Positions 1 through 5,831 of a stretch of DNA of 16,593 nucleotides are shown piece after piece. The notes beneath the pieces are model-generated. The model was not told the DNA's origin. It did no database searches and worked only from the letters and a program-made list of their open reading frames with translations. Where the stretch lies: assembly GCA_016209865.1 (NCBI GenBank), contig JACQVL010000023.1, forward strand, positions 1-16,593, given 5' to 3'. The DNA comes from Candidatus Latescibacterota bacterium. Lineage in GTDB: Bacteria > JAAXHH01 > JACQVL01. Made by a program: the position numbers and the translations under genes. Every line of letters begins with the position of its first letter. Position 1 is the stretch's first letter.

Positions 1-20
1 CCCGCTTGCACGGGAATGAC
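1..20. repeat. Partial copy of a short hairpin repeat at the window edge
   Basis: Read on the minus strand this is GTCATTCCCGTGCAAGCGGG. It matches, with one difference, the first part of the hairpin repeat at 5758-5780 (GTCATTCCCGCGCAAGCGGG). The remaining arm lies outside the window. The shared core makes it a second, oppositely oriented copy of the same small dispersed repeat. Confidence 0.7.
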
Positions 21-40
21 GACACGTTTCGAGATTTCCG

Positions 41-70
41 TTGACAGACCCATCCGGTGATGTTTCTATA
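41..70 (+). promoter_or_regulatory. Possible promoter of the Tm-1-like gene
   Basis: A perfect TTGACA lies at 41-46, with TCTATA at 65-70 after an 18-bp spacer. This could drive the gene starting at 149 with a leader of about 70 nt that includes the heptamer tract at 107-129. The -10 match is only moderate, so this is a suggestion from sequence alone. Confidence 0.4.
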
Positions 71-106
71 CACCGTATTGTTTCCCTTCCTGTTTCCGTC
101 TTTACC

Positions 107-129
107 GACCACTGACCACCGACCACCGA
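107..129 (+). repeat. GACCACY heptamer tract in the 5' leader
   Basis: Three consecutive 7-bp units (GACCACT, GACCACC, GACCACC) plus GA lie just upstream of the ribosome binding site of the first gene. They resemble in unit length the heptamer tracts at 8701-8728, 8886-8913 and 10175-10202, but with a different unit sequence. Confidence 0.7.
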
Positions 130-148
130 TTTCCAAGGAGCCCTTCCC

Positions 149-1384
149 ATGCCCAAAACCATCGCCATCATCGGAACCCTCGACTCGAAAGGGACGGAGT
201 TCGCGTTCATCAAAGTGGAGATCGAGCGGCGGGGACATCGGACGCTCGTCATCGACACCGGGGTGGTCGGCGAGCCGGGGTTCCAGCCGGATGTCCCGCG
301 CGAGGCCGTGGCTGAAGCGGGGGGGACGACGATCGCCGCGCTCCGGGAGCGGAACGACCGGGGGGAGGCGATGGCGGCGATGACGAAAGGCATCGCGGAG
401 GTCGTGCAGCAACTCCACGCGGACGGGAAGATCGACGGCATCATCGGGATGGGCGGGTCGGCGGGGACGGCGATCGGGACGAGCGGGATGCGCGTCCTGC
501 CCGTCGGCTTCCCGAAGGTGATCGTCTCCACCGTCGCCGCCGGGGACACCGCTCCGTACGTCGGGGTGAAGGACATCGTGATGATCCCCTCCGTCGTGGA
601 TGTCGCGGGCATCAACCGGATCAGTCGAAGAGTTTTCGCCAACGCCGTCGGGGCGATCGTCGGGATGGTGGAGACGGACGTGCCGCCTGTTCAGGAGAAG
701 CCGCTGATCGCGGCGACGATGTTCGGGAACACGACGCAGGCGGTGACGCGGGCGCGGGAGATCATGGAAGCGCACGGGTACGAAGTGCTCGTCTTCCACT
801 GCACCGGGACGGGCGGGCGGACGATGGAGGGGCTGATCGCGGACGGCCTGATCGAGGGGGTGCTCGACATCACGACGACCGAGTGGGCGGACGAACTCGT
901 CGGCGGCGTGCTGTCGGCCGGCCCGACCCGGCTGGACGCGGCGGCGGAGCGGGGCGTCCCGCAGGTCATCGTCCCCGGCTGTCTGGACATGGTCAACTTC
1001 TGGGCGCCGTCCACGGTTCCCGAACGGTTCAAGGATCGTCTGCTCCATCAATGGAACCCGAACGTCACCCTCCTCCGGACGAACGTCGAGGAGAACGCCG
1101 AGCTCGGCCGGATCCTGGCGGAGAAGGCGAACACGGCGAAGGGGCCGGTGTCGTTTTTCCTGCCCCTCAAGGGCGTGTCGATCCTCGACAGTCCCGGCAA
1201 CCCCTACTGGTGGCCGGAGGCCGACCGGGCGTTGTTCGACGGCATCAAGCGGCACGTCCGGCCGGACATCCCGGTCGTGGAGATCGACTGCACCATCAAC
1301 GACCCGGCGTTCGCGGACGCGGCGACGGGGCGGTTGCTGGAGTATCTGGGGAAGAACCGCGAAGGATGTCGTCTGCTCGCCTAA
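149..1384 (+). CDS. Tm-1-like ATP-binding domain protein (UPF0261 family)
   Basis: The 411-residue protein matches the Tm-1-like/UPF0261 family, whose namesake is the N-terminal part of the tomato Tm-1 resistance protein. It opens with the family's IGTLDSKGTEFAF segment (residues 8-20). A glycine-rich nucleotide-binding stretch, GIIGMGGSAGTAIGTSGM, spans residues 97-114, followed by VIVSTVAAGDTAPYVG. The C-terminal half holds the conserved TTTEWADELVGG (242-253) and PGCLDMVNFWAP (276-287). The start is supported by AAGGAG at 135-140, eight bases upstream. Bacterial members are cytosolic and of uncertain reaction; they often sit next to TIM-barrel genes, and a TIM-barrel gene of another type lies downstream at 5832. 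The last ten or so residues look longer than usual, and the stop codon abuts a palindromic element, so the C-terminus may have been altered by the insertion. Family assignment is firm; the function is unknown. Confidence 0.93.
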   Translation: MPKTIAIIGTLDSKGTEFAFIKVEIERRGHRTLVIDTGVVGEPGFQPDVPREAVAEAGGTTIAALRERNDRGEAMAAMTKGIAEVVQQLHADGKIDGIIGMGGSAGTAIGTSGMRVLPVGFPKVIVSTVAAGDTAPYVGVKDIVMIPSVVDVAGINRISRRVFANAVGAIVGMVETDVPPVQEKPLIAATMFGNTTQAVTRAREIMEAHGYEVLVFHCTGTGGRTMEGLIADGLIEGVLDITTTEWADELVGGVLSAGPTRLDAAAERGVPQVIVPGCLDMVNFWAPSTVPERFKDRLLHQWNPNVTLLRTNVEENAELGRILAEKANTAKGPVSFFLPLKGVSILDSPGNPYWWPEADRALFDGIKRHVRPDIPVVEIDCTINDPAFADAATGRLLEYLGKNREGCRLLA

Positions 1385-1502
1385 TGAAATTTGACGACCA
1401 AAATCGGTAAAGATCTGTAGGGGCGAATCTTGTATTCGCCCCGATGCGGGCGATCACAAGGATCGCCCCTACGAATGACCTGTTTTGATCATCAAATCTC
1501 AT
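1384..1502. mobile_element. 119-bp palindromic MITE-like element
   Basis: The outer 24 bases at each end (1384-1407 and 1479-1502) are inverted repeats matching at 19 of 24 positions, beginning ATGAAATTTGACGACC and, on the other strand, ATGAGATTTGATGATC. Nested inside are two smaller palindromes: GGGGCGAAT/ATTCGCCCC at about 1420-1442 and GGGCGATC/GATCGCCC at about 1448-1467. Both inner units carry GTAGGGGCGA at their outer edge, so the whole unit is a large imperfect palindrome. No transposase is encoded, which fits a non-autonomous element mobilised in trans. The same inner motif recurs inside the gene at 2575 (3241-3265). It abuts the stop codon of the upstream gene and the remnant of a toxin gene downstream. 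No target-site duplication could be assigned with confidence. As RNA it would fold strongly and may end transcription from upstream. Confidence 0.8.
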
Positions 1503-1504
1503 AA

Positions 1505-1582
1505 GACGATTACCTGGCGATCATCACAGCATACCTGCCGGACCCAACACAGTGGTCATCCGACTTGAAAAGGAGACTCTAA
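1505..1582 (+). pseudogene. 3' remnant of a DUF4258-type toxin gene
   Basis: An open frame with no start codon runs from a TAA at 1502-1504 to a TAA at 1580-1582 and encodes 25 residues containing DYLAIITAYLPDPTQWSSDL. From recall, this matches the conserved C-terminus of DUF4258 proteins (IITxYxPDPxxW). Such genes normally stand directly upstream of YgiT-type zinc-finger antitoxin genes. Here the stop lies two bases before the antitoxin ATG at 1585, the expected operon spacing. Everything upstream of this remnant is replaced by the palindromic element ending at 1502, so the toxin was cut by insertion or by an associated deletion. It is not expected to be functional. Confidence 0.8.
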
Positions 1583-1584
1583 GG

Positions 1585-1812
1585 ATGGAATGTATCCATT
1601 GCAAAGGTCGTATGGAGAAGGCCACAGCACCCTTTACTATCGATCGAAAAGGCTACCATGTCCATTGGGACGCTATTCCCGCGTGGGTCTGTACTCAATG
1701 CGGTGAAGCGTATTTTGAATCACGCGAGGTTAATTTGATTCAGAAGGCCTTGACAGTCTTGGACCGCGAGAGTGTGACATTAACAACTTCATGTGAGACC
1801 GCCACCGCATGA
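1585..1812 (+). CDS. YgiT-type zinc-finger protein, orphan antitoxin
   Basis: The 75-residue protein has two CxxC pairs, C3-C6 (CIHC) and C36-C39 (CTQC), the zinc-binding layout of the YgiT/MqsA N-terminal domain. It lacks the C-terminal helix-turn-helix found in full MqsA. In type II-like modules this small protein is the antitoxin partner of an upstream DUF4258 or MqsR-like toxin; here only the toxin's last 25 codons remain. The ATG at 1585 is chosen over a GTG at 1552 because AGGAG lies at 1571-1575 with a 9-base spacer and because the start follows the toxin stop by two bases. Its base composition is markedly more AT-rich than its neighbours, consistent with horizontal acquisition. Confidence 0.88.
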   Translation: MECIHCKGRMEKATAPFTIDRKGYHVHWDAIPAWVCTQCGEAYFESREVNLIQKALTVLDRESVTLTTSCETATA

Positions 1813-1856
1813 CGATTACCGGAGTGAGACTCTCAATCGTTGATTTCAAAAATCCC

Positions 1857-1885
1857 TTGACAACCGATTATTCAATTATTATATT
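1857..1885 (+). promoter_or_regulatory. Promoter of the ArsR-rhodanese operon
   Basis: A perfect TTGACA at 1857-1862 and TATATT at 1880-1885 are separated by the optimal 17 bases. Transcription starting 6 to 7 bases after the -10 would begin at or next to the ATG at 1892, and no ribosome binding site precedes that ATG, so the mRNA is probably leaderless. The bases before the -35 (CAAAAATCCC) nearly repeat those before the TTGACA at 6720. Confidence 0.75.
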
Positions 1886-1890
1886 GAATA
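1869..1890. promoter_or_regulatory. Candidate operator for the ArsR-family regulator
   Basis: TATTCAAT at 1869-1876 and ATTGAATA at 1883-1890 form a perfect 8-bp inverted repeat with a 6-bp centre. It covers the spacer and the -10 hexamer and ends two bases before the start codon. ArsR-family repressors usually bind AT-rich palindromes of this kind over their own promoters, so autorepression is the natural reading. The half-sites contain ATTC and GAAT as in SqrR/BigR-type sites, but with wider spacing. Binding is inferred. Confidence 0.65.
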
Positions 1891-1891
1891 T

Positions 1892-2578
1892 ATGAATAAC
1901 CGATCCCACCGCGCGTTCAAAGAACAACTGTACGACCAATTCGTCCGGATCGGCCGGGCGCTCGCCAACCCGCACCGCCTCGAACTCCTCGACCTGCTCG
2001 CCCAGAGCGAGCGCACCGTCGAGGACCTGGCGCACGAGGCGGGGATGTCCGTGGCGAACGCGTCCCAGCACCTGCAGACGCTCCGCGCCGCTCAATTAGT
2101 CGAGGTGCGCCGCGACGGGCTGTACGGGTACTACCGGCTGGCGGATGACTCCGTCTTCCGGCTGTGGCAGGCGATCCGTGACGTCGGGGAGACGCGTCTG
2201 GCCGAGGTCGAGCGGGTCGTGCGGACGTTCTTAGACGACCGGGACAGCCTGCAGGCAGTCAGCGCGGAGGAGCTCGTCGAGCTGCTCCACGACGACCGGG
2301 TGATCGTGCTGGATGTACGCCCGGCGGAGGAATACCGGGCGGGCCATATTCCAGGCGCTCGCTGTCTCCCCGTGGCCGAACTCGAAGCGCGTCTGCGGGA
2401 GCTTCCCAAGAATCGAGAGATCATCGCCTACTGCCGCGGGCCGTACTGCGTGTTCGCGGACGAAGCGGTCGCGTTGCTGCGGGCGCACGGCTACCGGGCG
2501 CGCCGGTTCGCGCAAGGCCTCCCCGACTGGCGGGTGGCCGGCCTGCCTGTGGAACGTCTCGAAGGAGATGAGCCATGA
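1892..2578 (+). CDS. ArsR-family transcriptional regulator fused to a rhodanese domain
   Basis: The 228-residue protein has an N-terminal ArsR/SmtB winged helix-turn-helix (about residues 10-95; recognition region AGMSVANASQHLQTLRAAQL at 50-69) and a C-terminal rhodanese domain (about 120-225). The rhodanese part shows VIVLDVRPAEEYRAGHIPGA (137-156) and an active-site loop YCRGPYC with candidate catalytic Cys181 and a second Cys186. Rhodaneses carry persulfide on the loop cysteine, so the domain probably senses or handles sulfane sulfur and tunes DNA binding. The ArsR part lacks an obvious metal-binding cysteine pair in its recognition helix. The gene follows a promoter overlapped by a palindrome and ends in an ATGA overlap with the persulfide dioxygenase-like gene, so the two are translationally coupled. 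ArsR-rhodanese fusions are a known architecture; the sensing mechanism here is inferred. Confidence 0.92.
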   Translation: MNNRSHRAFKEQLYDQFVRIGRALANPHRLELLDLLAQSERTVEDLAHEAGMSVANASQHLQTLRAAQLVEVRRDGLYGYYRLADDSVFRLWQAIRDVGETRLAEVERVVRTFLDDRDSLQAVSAEELVELLHDDRVIVLDVRPAEEYRAGHIPGARCLPVAELEARLRELPKNREIIAYCRGPYCVFADEAVALLRAHGYRARRFAQGLPDWRVAGLPVERLEGDEP

Positions 2579-3720
2579 CGGAGACCACGATCGACGTCGG
2601 CACCTTAAGGGCGTGGCTGGATCGAGGACGACCGGTGACCGTGCTCGACATTCGCCGGCCGGATGAACGGGCGGAGTGGTCGATCCCCGGTAGTCTGCAC
2701 GTCGACGCGTACGAGGCGTTGAAGACGCACGATCCTGATGCGCTCAGACACGTGGACCTGCCGATGGATGTGCCGGTCGTGACGGTCTGTGGTGCGGGAA
2801 AGACGAGCGCGATCGCGGCGGAGCAGCTCCGCGGCCGGGGGGTTCAGGCCCTCTCGTTGACGGGCGGGATGAAGGCGTGGAGTCTGGCCTGGAACAGCGC
2901 CGAAGTGCCCATCCCCCGGAGCGAGGCCCGTGTCATCCAGGCGCGCCGGACCGGGAAGGGGTGTCTGTCATACCTCATCGGCGCGCACGGGACGGCGACT
3001 GTCATCGACGCGGCACTCGACCCTCAGGTCTACCTGGAGGTTGCGCAGGCCTGCGGCTGGACGATCACGCAGGTCATGGACACCCACGTCCACGCCGACC
3101 ATCTGTCGCGTTCCCGGATGCTCGCGGCGTTGACCGGCGCCACGCTGTACCTGCCCGACCAGCGCCGCGTATCGTATCCCTTCACCGCCATCCGGGATCA
3201 GGATGTGCTCACCATCGGTGCATCTGGGCGAACACAACATGGGCGAACACAAGGTTCGCCCCTACTGACGGGACTTCATACGCCAGGCCATACGCTGGAG
3301 AGCACCTGCTACCTGCTGGACGATCGGGTTCTGTTTACCGGGGACACGCTCTTCCTCGCAGGCGTGGGGCGTCCCGACCTGGATGCGAGTTCTGAGGAGG
3401 CGCGAGCGCGGGCGCACGCGCTGTACCATTCCCTCCAGCGACTCCTCGACCTTCCGCCTGAGACACTCATACTCCCAGGCCATACGAGTACACCGATCGC
3501 GTTCGATCATGTCCCGCTCTCCGCGACCTTAGCCGCCGTACGGACTCAGATCAGCGCCTTGCAGATGCCCGAACACACATTCGTTGAAACGATCCTTTCG
3601 CGTATCCCGCCGACGCCGCCGAATTACCACCGGATCGTCGAACTTAACGAGACGGGGACGCTACCCGATGGAGACCCGGCCGACCTCGAAGCGGGCGCCA
3701 ATCGCTGCGCGGTTGCCTGA
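2575..3720 (+). CDS. Rhodanese/metallo-beta-lactamase fusion, persulfide dioxygenase-like
   Basis: The 381-residue protein starts with a rhodanese domain (about residues 5-110; VLDIRRPDERAEW at 23-35, active-site Cys72 in VCGAGKTS) and continues as a metallo-beta-lactamase fold. The latter has the metal-binding motif THVHADH (170-176), HTPGHT (235-240), GDTLF (256-260) and PGHTS (301-305). This combination fits the ETHE1-like persulfide dioxygenase group, which oxidises glutathione persulfide to sulfite with iron; the rhodanese may feed or remove the persulfide. Here the rhodanese comes first, whereas in many described fusions it is C-terminal. Residues 217-231 come from an inserted palindromic repeat between the beta strand at VLTIG and the third metal motif. 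The frame is preserved and all metal ligands remain. The start overlaps the previous stop (ATGA) and the MFS gene follows within 12 bases. Activity is inferred from the family. Confidence 0.9.
   Translation: MTETTIDVGTLRAWLDRGRPVTVLDIRRPDERAEWSIPGSLHVDAYEALKTHDPDALRHVDLPMDVPVVTVCGAGKTSAIAAEQLRGRGVQALSLTGGMKAWSLAWNSAEVPIPRSEARVIQARRTGKGCLSYLIGAHGTATVIDAALDPQVYLEVAQACGWTITQVMDTHVHADHLSRSRMLAALTGATLYLPDQRRVSYPFTAIRDQDVLTIGASGRTQHGRTQGSPLLTGLHTPGHTLESTCYLLDDRVLFTGDTLFLAGVGRPDLDASSEEARARAHALYHSLQRLLDLPPETLILPGHTSTPIAFDHVPLSATLAAVRTQISALQMPEHTFVETILSRIPPTPPNYHRIVELNETGTLPDGDPADLEAGANRCAVA
3225..3265 (+). repeat. Palindromic repeat inserted in frame inside a coding sequence
   Basis: The core at 3241-3265 (GGGCGAACACAAGGTTCGCC plus CCTAC) is a hairpin, GGGCGAAC/GTTCGCCC, nearly identical to the inner unit GGGCGATCACAAGGATCGCC of the element at 1384-1502. 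A truncated direct duplicate (TGGGCGAACACAACAT) precedes it at 3225-3240. It adds about 14 residues rich in Gly, Arg, Thr and Gln (217-231) to the persulfide dioxygenase-like protein, at a loop position just before HTPGHT. Confidence 0.85.
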
Positions 3721-3732
3721 TCGCCTGAGCGC

Positions 3733-5031
3733 GTGAACGCTCAGTCTCTGGACGCTACGATGACTCAAGCCGCGCCTGCCATCCCCACGAGACCGGCTCC
3801 CTCGCTCGGCCTGCGTGCGAACCTCGGACAATTCAGTCTCCTCGTCCTCGTCAACGCGTTCGTCGGGGGCATGGTCGGGTTAGAGCGCACGGTCTTGCCG
3901 TTGATCGCTGAAGTGGATTTCGGGCTGGTCTCCAAGTCGGCCGTTCTCTCCTTCCTGATCAGCTTTGGCATCGTCAAGGCATTAGCCAACCTGTTCGCCG
4001 GACGCCTCTCCGACCGGCTCGGACGCCGGCGTATCCTCATCATCGGCTGGCTTGTCGGGCTACCCGTCCCGCTGGTGATTATCCTCGCGCCGGGCTGGGG
4101 CTGGGTCGTCTTTGCCAACGTGTTGTTAGGGATTAATCAGGGCCTCTGCTGGTCGACGACCGTCATCATGAAAATTGATCTGGTCGGGCCGAAACAACGC
4201 GGGCTGGCGATGGGGCTGAACGAGTGTGCCGGCTACTTAGCCGTCTCCCTGGCGGCGTTGATGACGGGCTACTTAGCGGCCACGTACGGGTTACGCCCCG
4301 TCCCCTTCTACCCCGGTATCGCGTTTGCCGTACTGGGCCTCCTGTATTCCGTCTTCTTCGTCCGCGAGACCCGCGCCCACGCCCGGCACGAGGCGCAGAC
4401 CGCTCCCACACCGAGCCATCACGCGAGCGACCTGTCGTTCGCACACATCCTTCTTCTGACCAGTTGGAAGGATCGGACGTTGTTCGCTGCCAGTCAGGCG
4501 GGGCTGGTCAACAACCTGAACGACGGGGTCATGTGGGGATTATTACCCCTTTTGCTGACCGATAAAGGACTCCCGGTCGAGCAGATCGGCTTGATCGCGG
4601 CCGTCTATCCGGGGGTGTGGGGACTGAGTCAGCTCGCGACGGGCGCGTTGAGCGACCGATGGGGACGGAAATGGATGATCGCGGCGGGCCTCTGGGTGCA
4701 GGCGATCGGCATCGGATTGTTTGTCGCCGGCCAGAGTCAGACGACCTGGATGGGTGGGGCGGTGCTCTTAGGACTGGGTACGGCGCTGGTGTACCCGACC
4801 CTGCTGGCCAGCATCTCGGATGTCGCCCATCCGGAGTGGCGCGCCTCCGCGATCGGGGTGTACCGGCTGTGGCGTGATGGCGGATATGCCGTGGGAGCAC
4901 TCACCGCCGGGTTGCTGGCCGATGCGTTTGGGATTCCGGCCGCCATCGCCGTGGTCGCGGGACTGACATGCCTGTCGGGCGTGATCGTCTCCGGGGTGAT
5001 GGAAGAGACGCTACACAGAACAGTCGTGTAG
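3733..5031 (+). CDS. Major facilitator superfamily transporter
   Basis: The 432-residue integral inner-membrane protein has about 12 hydrophobic segments in two halves joined by a hydrophilic linker around residues 213-235. Each half carries the MFS loop 2-3 motif A: GRLSDRLGRRR (90-100) and GALSDRWGRKW (304-314). The substrate cannot be read from sequence. It lies 12 bases after the persulfide dioxygenase-like gene and in the same operon, so a sulfur anion, thiol or related toxicant is a reasonable but unproven cargo. The start is uncertain: GTG at 3733 is used here, while ATG at 3760 would shorten the N-terminus by nine residues; neither has a clear ribosome binding site. Confidence 0.9.
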   Translation: MNAQSLDATMTQAAPAIPTRPAPSLGLRANLGQFSLLVLVNAFVGGMVGLERTVLPLIAEVDFGLVSKSAVLSFLISFGIVKALANLFAGRLSDRLGRRRILIIGWLVGLPVPLVIILAPGWGWVVFANVLLGINQGLCWSTTVIMKIDLVGPKQRGLAMGLNECAGYLAVSLAALMTGYLAATYGLRPVPFYPGIAFAVLGLLYSVFFVRETRAHARHEAQTAPTPSHHASDLSFAHILLLTSWKDRTLFAASQAGLVNNLNDGVMWGLLPLLLTDKGLPVEQIGLIAAVYPGVWGLSQLATGALSDRWGRKWMIAAGLWVQAIGIGLFVAGQSQTTWMGGAVLLGLGTALVYPTLLASISDVAHPEWRASAIGVYRLWRDGGYAVGALTAGLLADAFGIPAAIAVVAGLTCLSGVIVSGVMEETLHRTVV

Positions 5032-5090
5032 GAGGAGAAAGACAAACACACACATTCTCCGTAGAGAACGGTAGAAAGGAGGCATGCACG

Positions 5091-5192
5091 ATGGTTCAAC
5101 CCGTGGTCGCACTCCGCAATCAGTATGACCTTATCCAACCCCATGCCGCGCGGTACACGAGCGGCAACATCGATGCAGGAGGGACACGATGA
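5091..5192 (+). CDS. Small ORF, 33 residues, translationally coupled to the haemoglobin gene
   Basis: ATG at 5091 is preceded by one of the best ribosome binding sites in the window, AAAGGAGG at 5075-5082 with an 8-base spacer. The frame encodes 33 residues (starting MVQPVVALRNQYDLIQPHAA) and its TGA overlaps the ATG of the haemoglobin gene (ATGA at 5189-5192). The product has no membrane segment, cysteine or recognised domain. Strong initiation and exact stop-start overlap argue that it is translated, either as a small protein or as a leader that delivers ribosomes to the next gene. No homologue is recognised. Confidence 0.6.
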   Translation: MVQPVVALRNQYDLIQPHAARYTSGNIDAGGTR

Positions 5193-5680
5193 CAACCTCA
5201 CGCACATTCACGAAGGCCCTTCCGTTCCTGATGGTCGCGGTTGTGGTACTGCTGTCGGCCGCCAGTCCCGCCATCGCCCAGGAGAAGATGGCCGCCAAAT
5301 CCCTGTACGACCGACTCGGCGGCACGTATGCGATCGCCAGCGTCGTGGATGATTTCATCGAGCGTCTGCTCGTCAACGACATCCTGAACGCGAACCCTGC
5401 CATCAAAGCCGCCAGAGATGCGGTTCCCAAAGCAGGCCTCAAGTACCGCGTCACCGCCCTCGTCTGTCAGGTCACCGGCGGGTCGGAGACGTACAGTGGA
5501 CGTTCCATGAAAGAAGCCCATAAGCACCTGAACATCACGGAAAAAGAATGGCAGGCGATGGTGTCGGACTTCAAGAAGACGCTGGATAAGTTCAAGGTTC
5601 CGGCGAAGGAACAGGGAGAGTTGATCGCCATCGTGGAGAGCACGAAGCCGGACATCGTCGTCGGGAAGATGGCCAAGTGA
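5189..5680 (+). CDS. Exported group 1 truncated haemoglobin
   Basis: The 163-residue protein begins with a Sec signal peptide (Arg/Lys at 5-9, hydrophobic 11-24, cleavage predicted after AIA at residue 30). The mature part is a truncated globin: SLYDRLGGTYAIASVVDDF (38-56), LVCQVTGGSETYSG (91-104) and RSMKEAHKHLNIT (105-117). His111 is the expected proximal haem ligand. It should bind haem in the periplasm and react with O2, NO or sulfide-type ligands. The position that is usually the distal B10 tyrosine in group 1 globins (FY in the VVxDFY motif) is Ile57 here, so ligand chemistry is likely to differ from NO-dioxygenating relatives. Cys93 is a further feature. The gene is the last of the ArsR-rhodanese operon and is coupled to the 33-codon ORF. 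Classification is firm; the ligand is unknown. Confidence 0.9.
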   Translation: MTTSRTFTKALPFLMVAVVVLLSAASPAIAQEKMAAKSLYDRLGGTYAIASVVDDFIERLLVNDILNANPAIKAARDAVPKAGLKYRVTALVCQVTGGSETYSGRSMKEAHKHLNITEKEWQAMVSDFKKTLDKFKVPAKEQGELIAIVESTKPDIVVGKMAK

Positions 5681-5681
5681 A

Positions 5682-5819
5682 AAGGACGAAGGGGTAAGGA
5701 CGAAGGACGAAAAAGCAAGTGAAAAAGACGAAGGGGTAAGGACAAAGGAGTAAATCTGTCATTCCCGCGCAAGCGGGAATCCATTGCGTCTTTACCCCTT
5801 CGTCCTTCGTCCTTACGTA
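5682..5819. repeat. Composite repeat cluster: inverted AAGGACG heptamer blocks flanking a hairpin
   Basis: The spacer after the haemoglobin gene consists almost wholly of repeats. On the left, variants of AAGGACG/AAGGGGT occur at 5682-5711 and again, degraded, at 5722-5754. On the right, 5788-5814 carries the reverse complement (CTTTACCCCTTCGTCCTTCG and onward). Left and right blocks can pair, with the hairpin at 5761-5780 at the apex. The same heptamer unit reappears inside the gene at 10169. Confidence 0.8.
5761..5780. repeat. Perfect 8-bp hairpin repeat with GCAA loop
   Basis: ATTCCCGC, GCAA and GCGGGAAT form a perfect 8-bp stem closed by a GNRA-type tetraloop, within the longer dispersed repeat GTCATTCCCGCGCAAGCGGG. 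A second copy is cut by the window edge at 1-20. It lies between two convergent heptamer blocks. There is no U-run after it, so it is not a standard intrinsic terminator, although it may slow transcription or protect mRNA ends. Confidence 0.75.
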
Positions 5820-5831
5820 GAGGAGGAGACC

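Noticed and set aside
1296-1502. Minus-strand 68-codon ORF across the end of the Tm-1-like gene
   Set aside because: It is made from the palindromic element and the antisense of the upstream gene, with no ribosome binding site or domain.
5034-5060. GGAGAA/TTCTCC hairpin after the MFS gene as a terminator
   Set aside because: A 6-bp stem with a 15-base loop and no U-run; too weak to claim.
5784-5831. Longer start (TTG 5784) for the TIM-barrel gene
   Set aside because: It would translate repeat sequence, while ATG 5832 has GAGGAGG at the right distance and begins the conserved fold.
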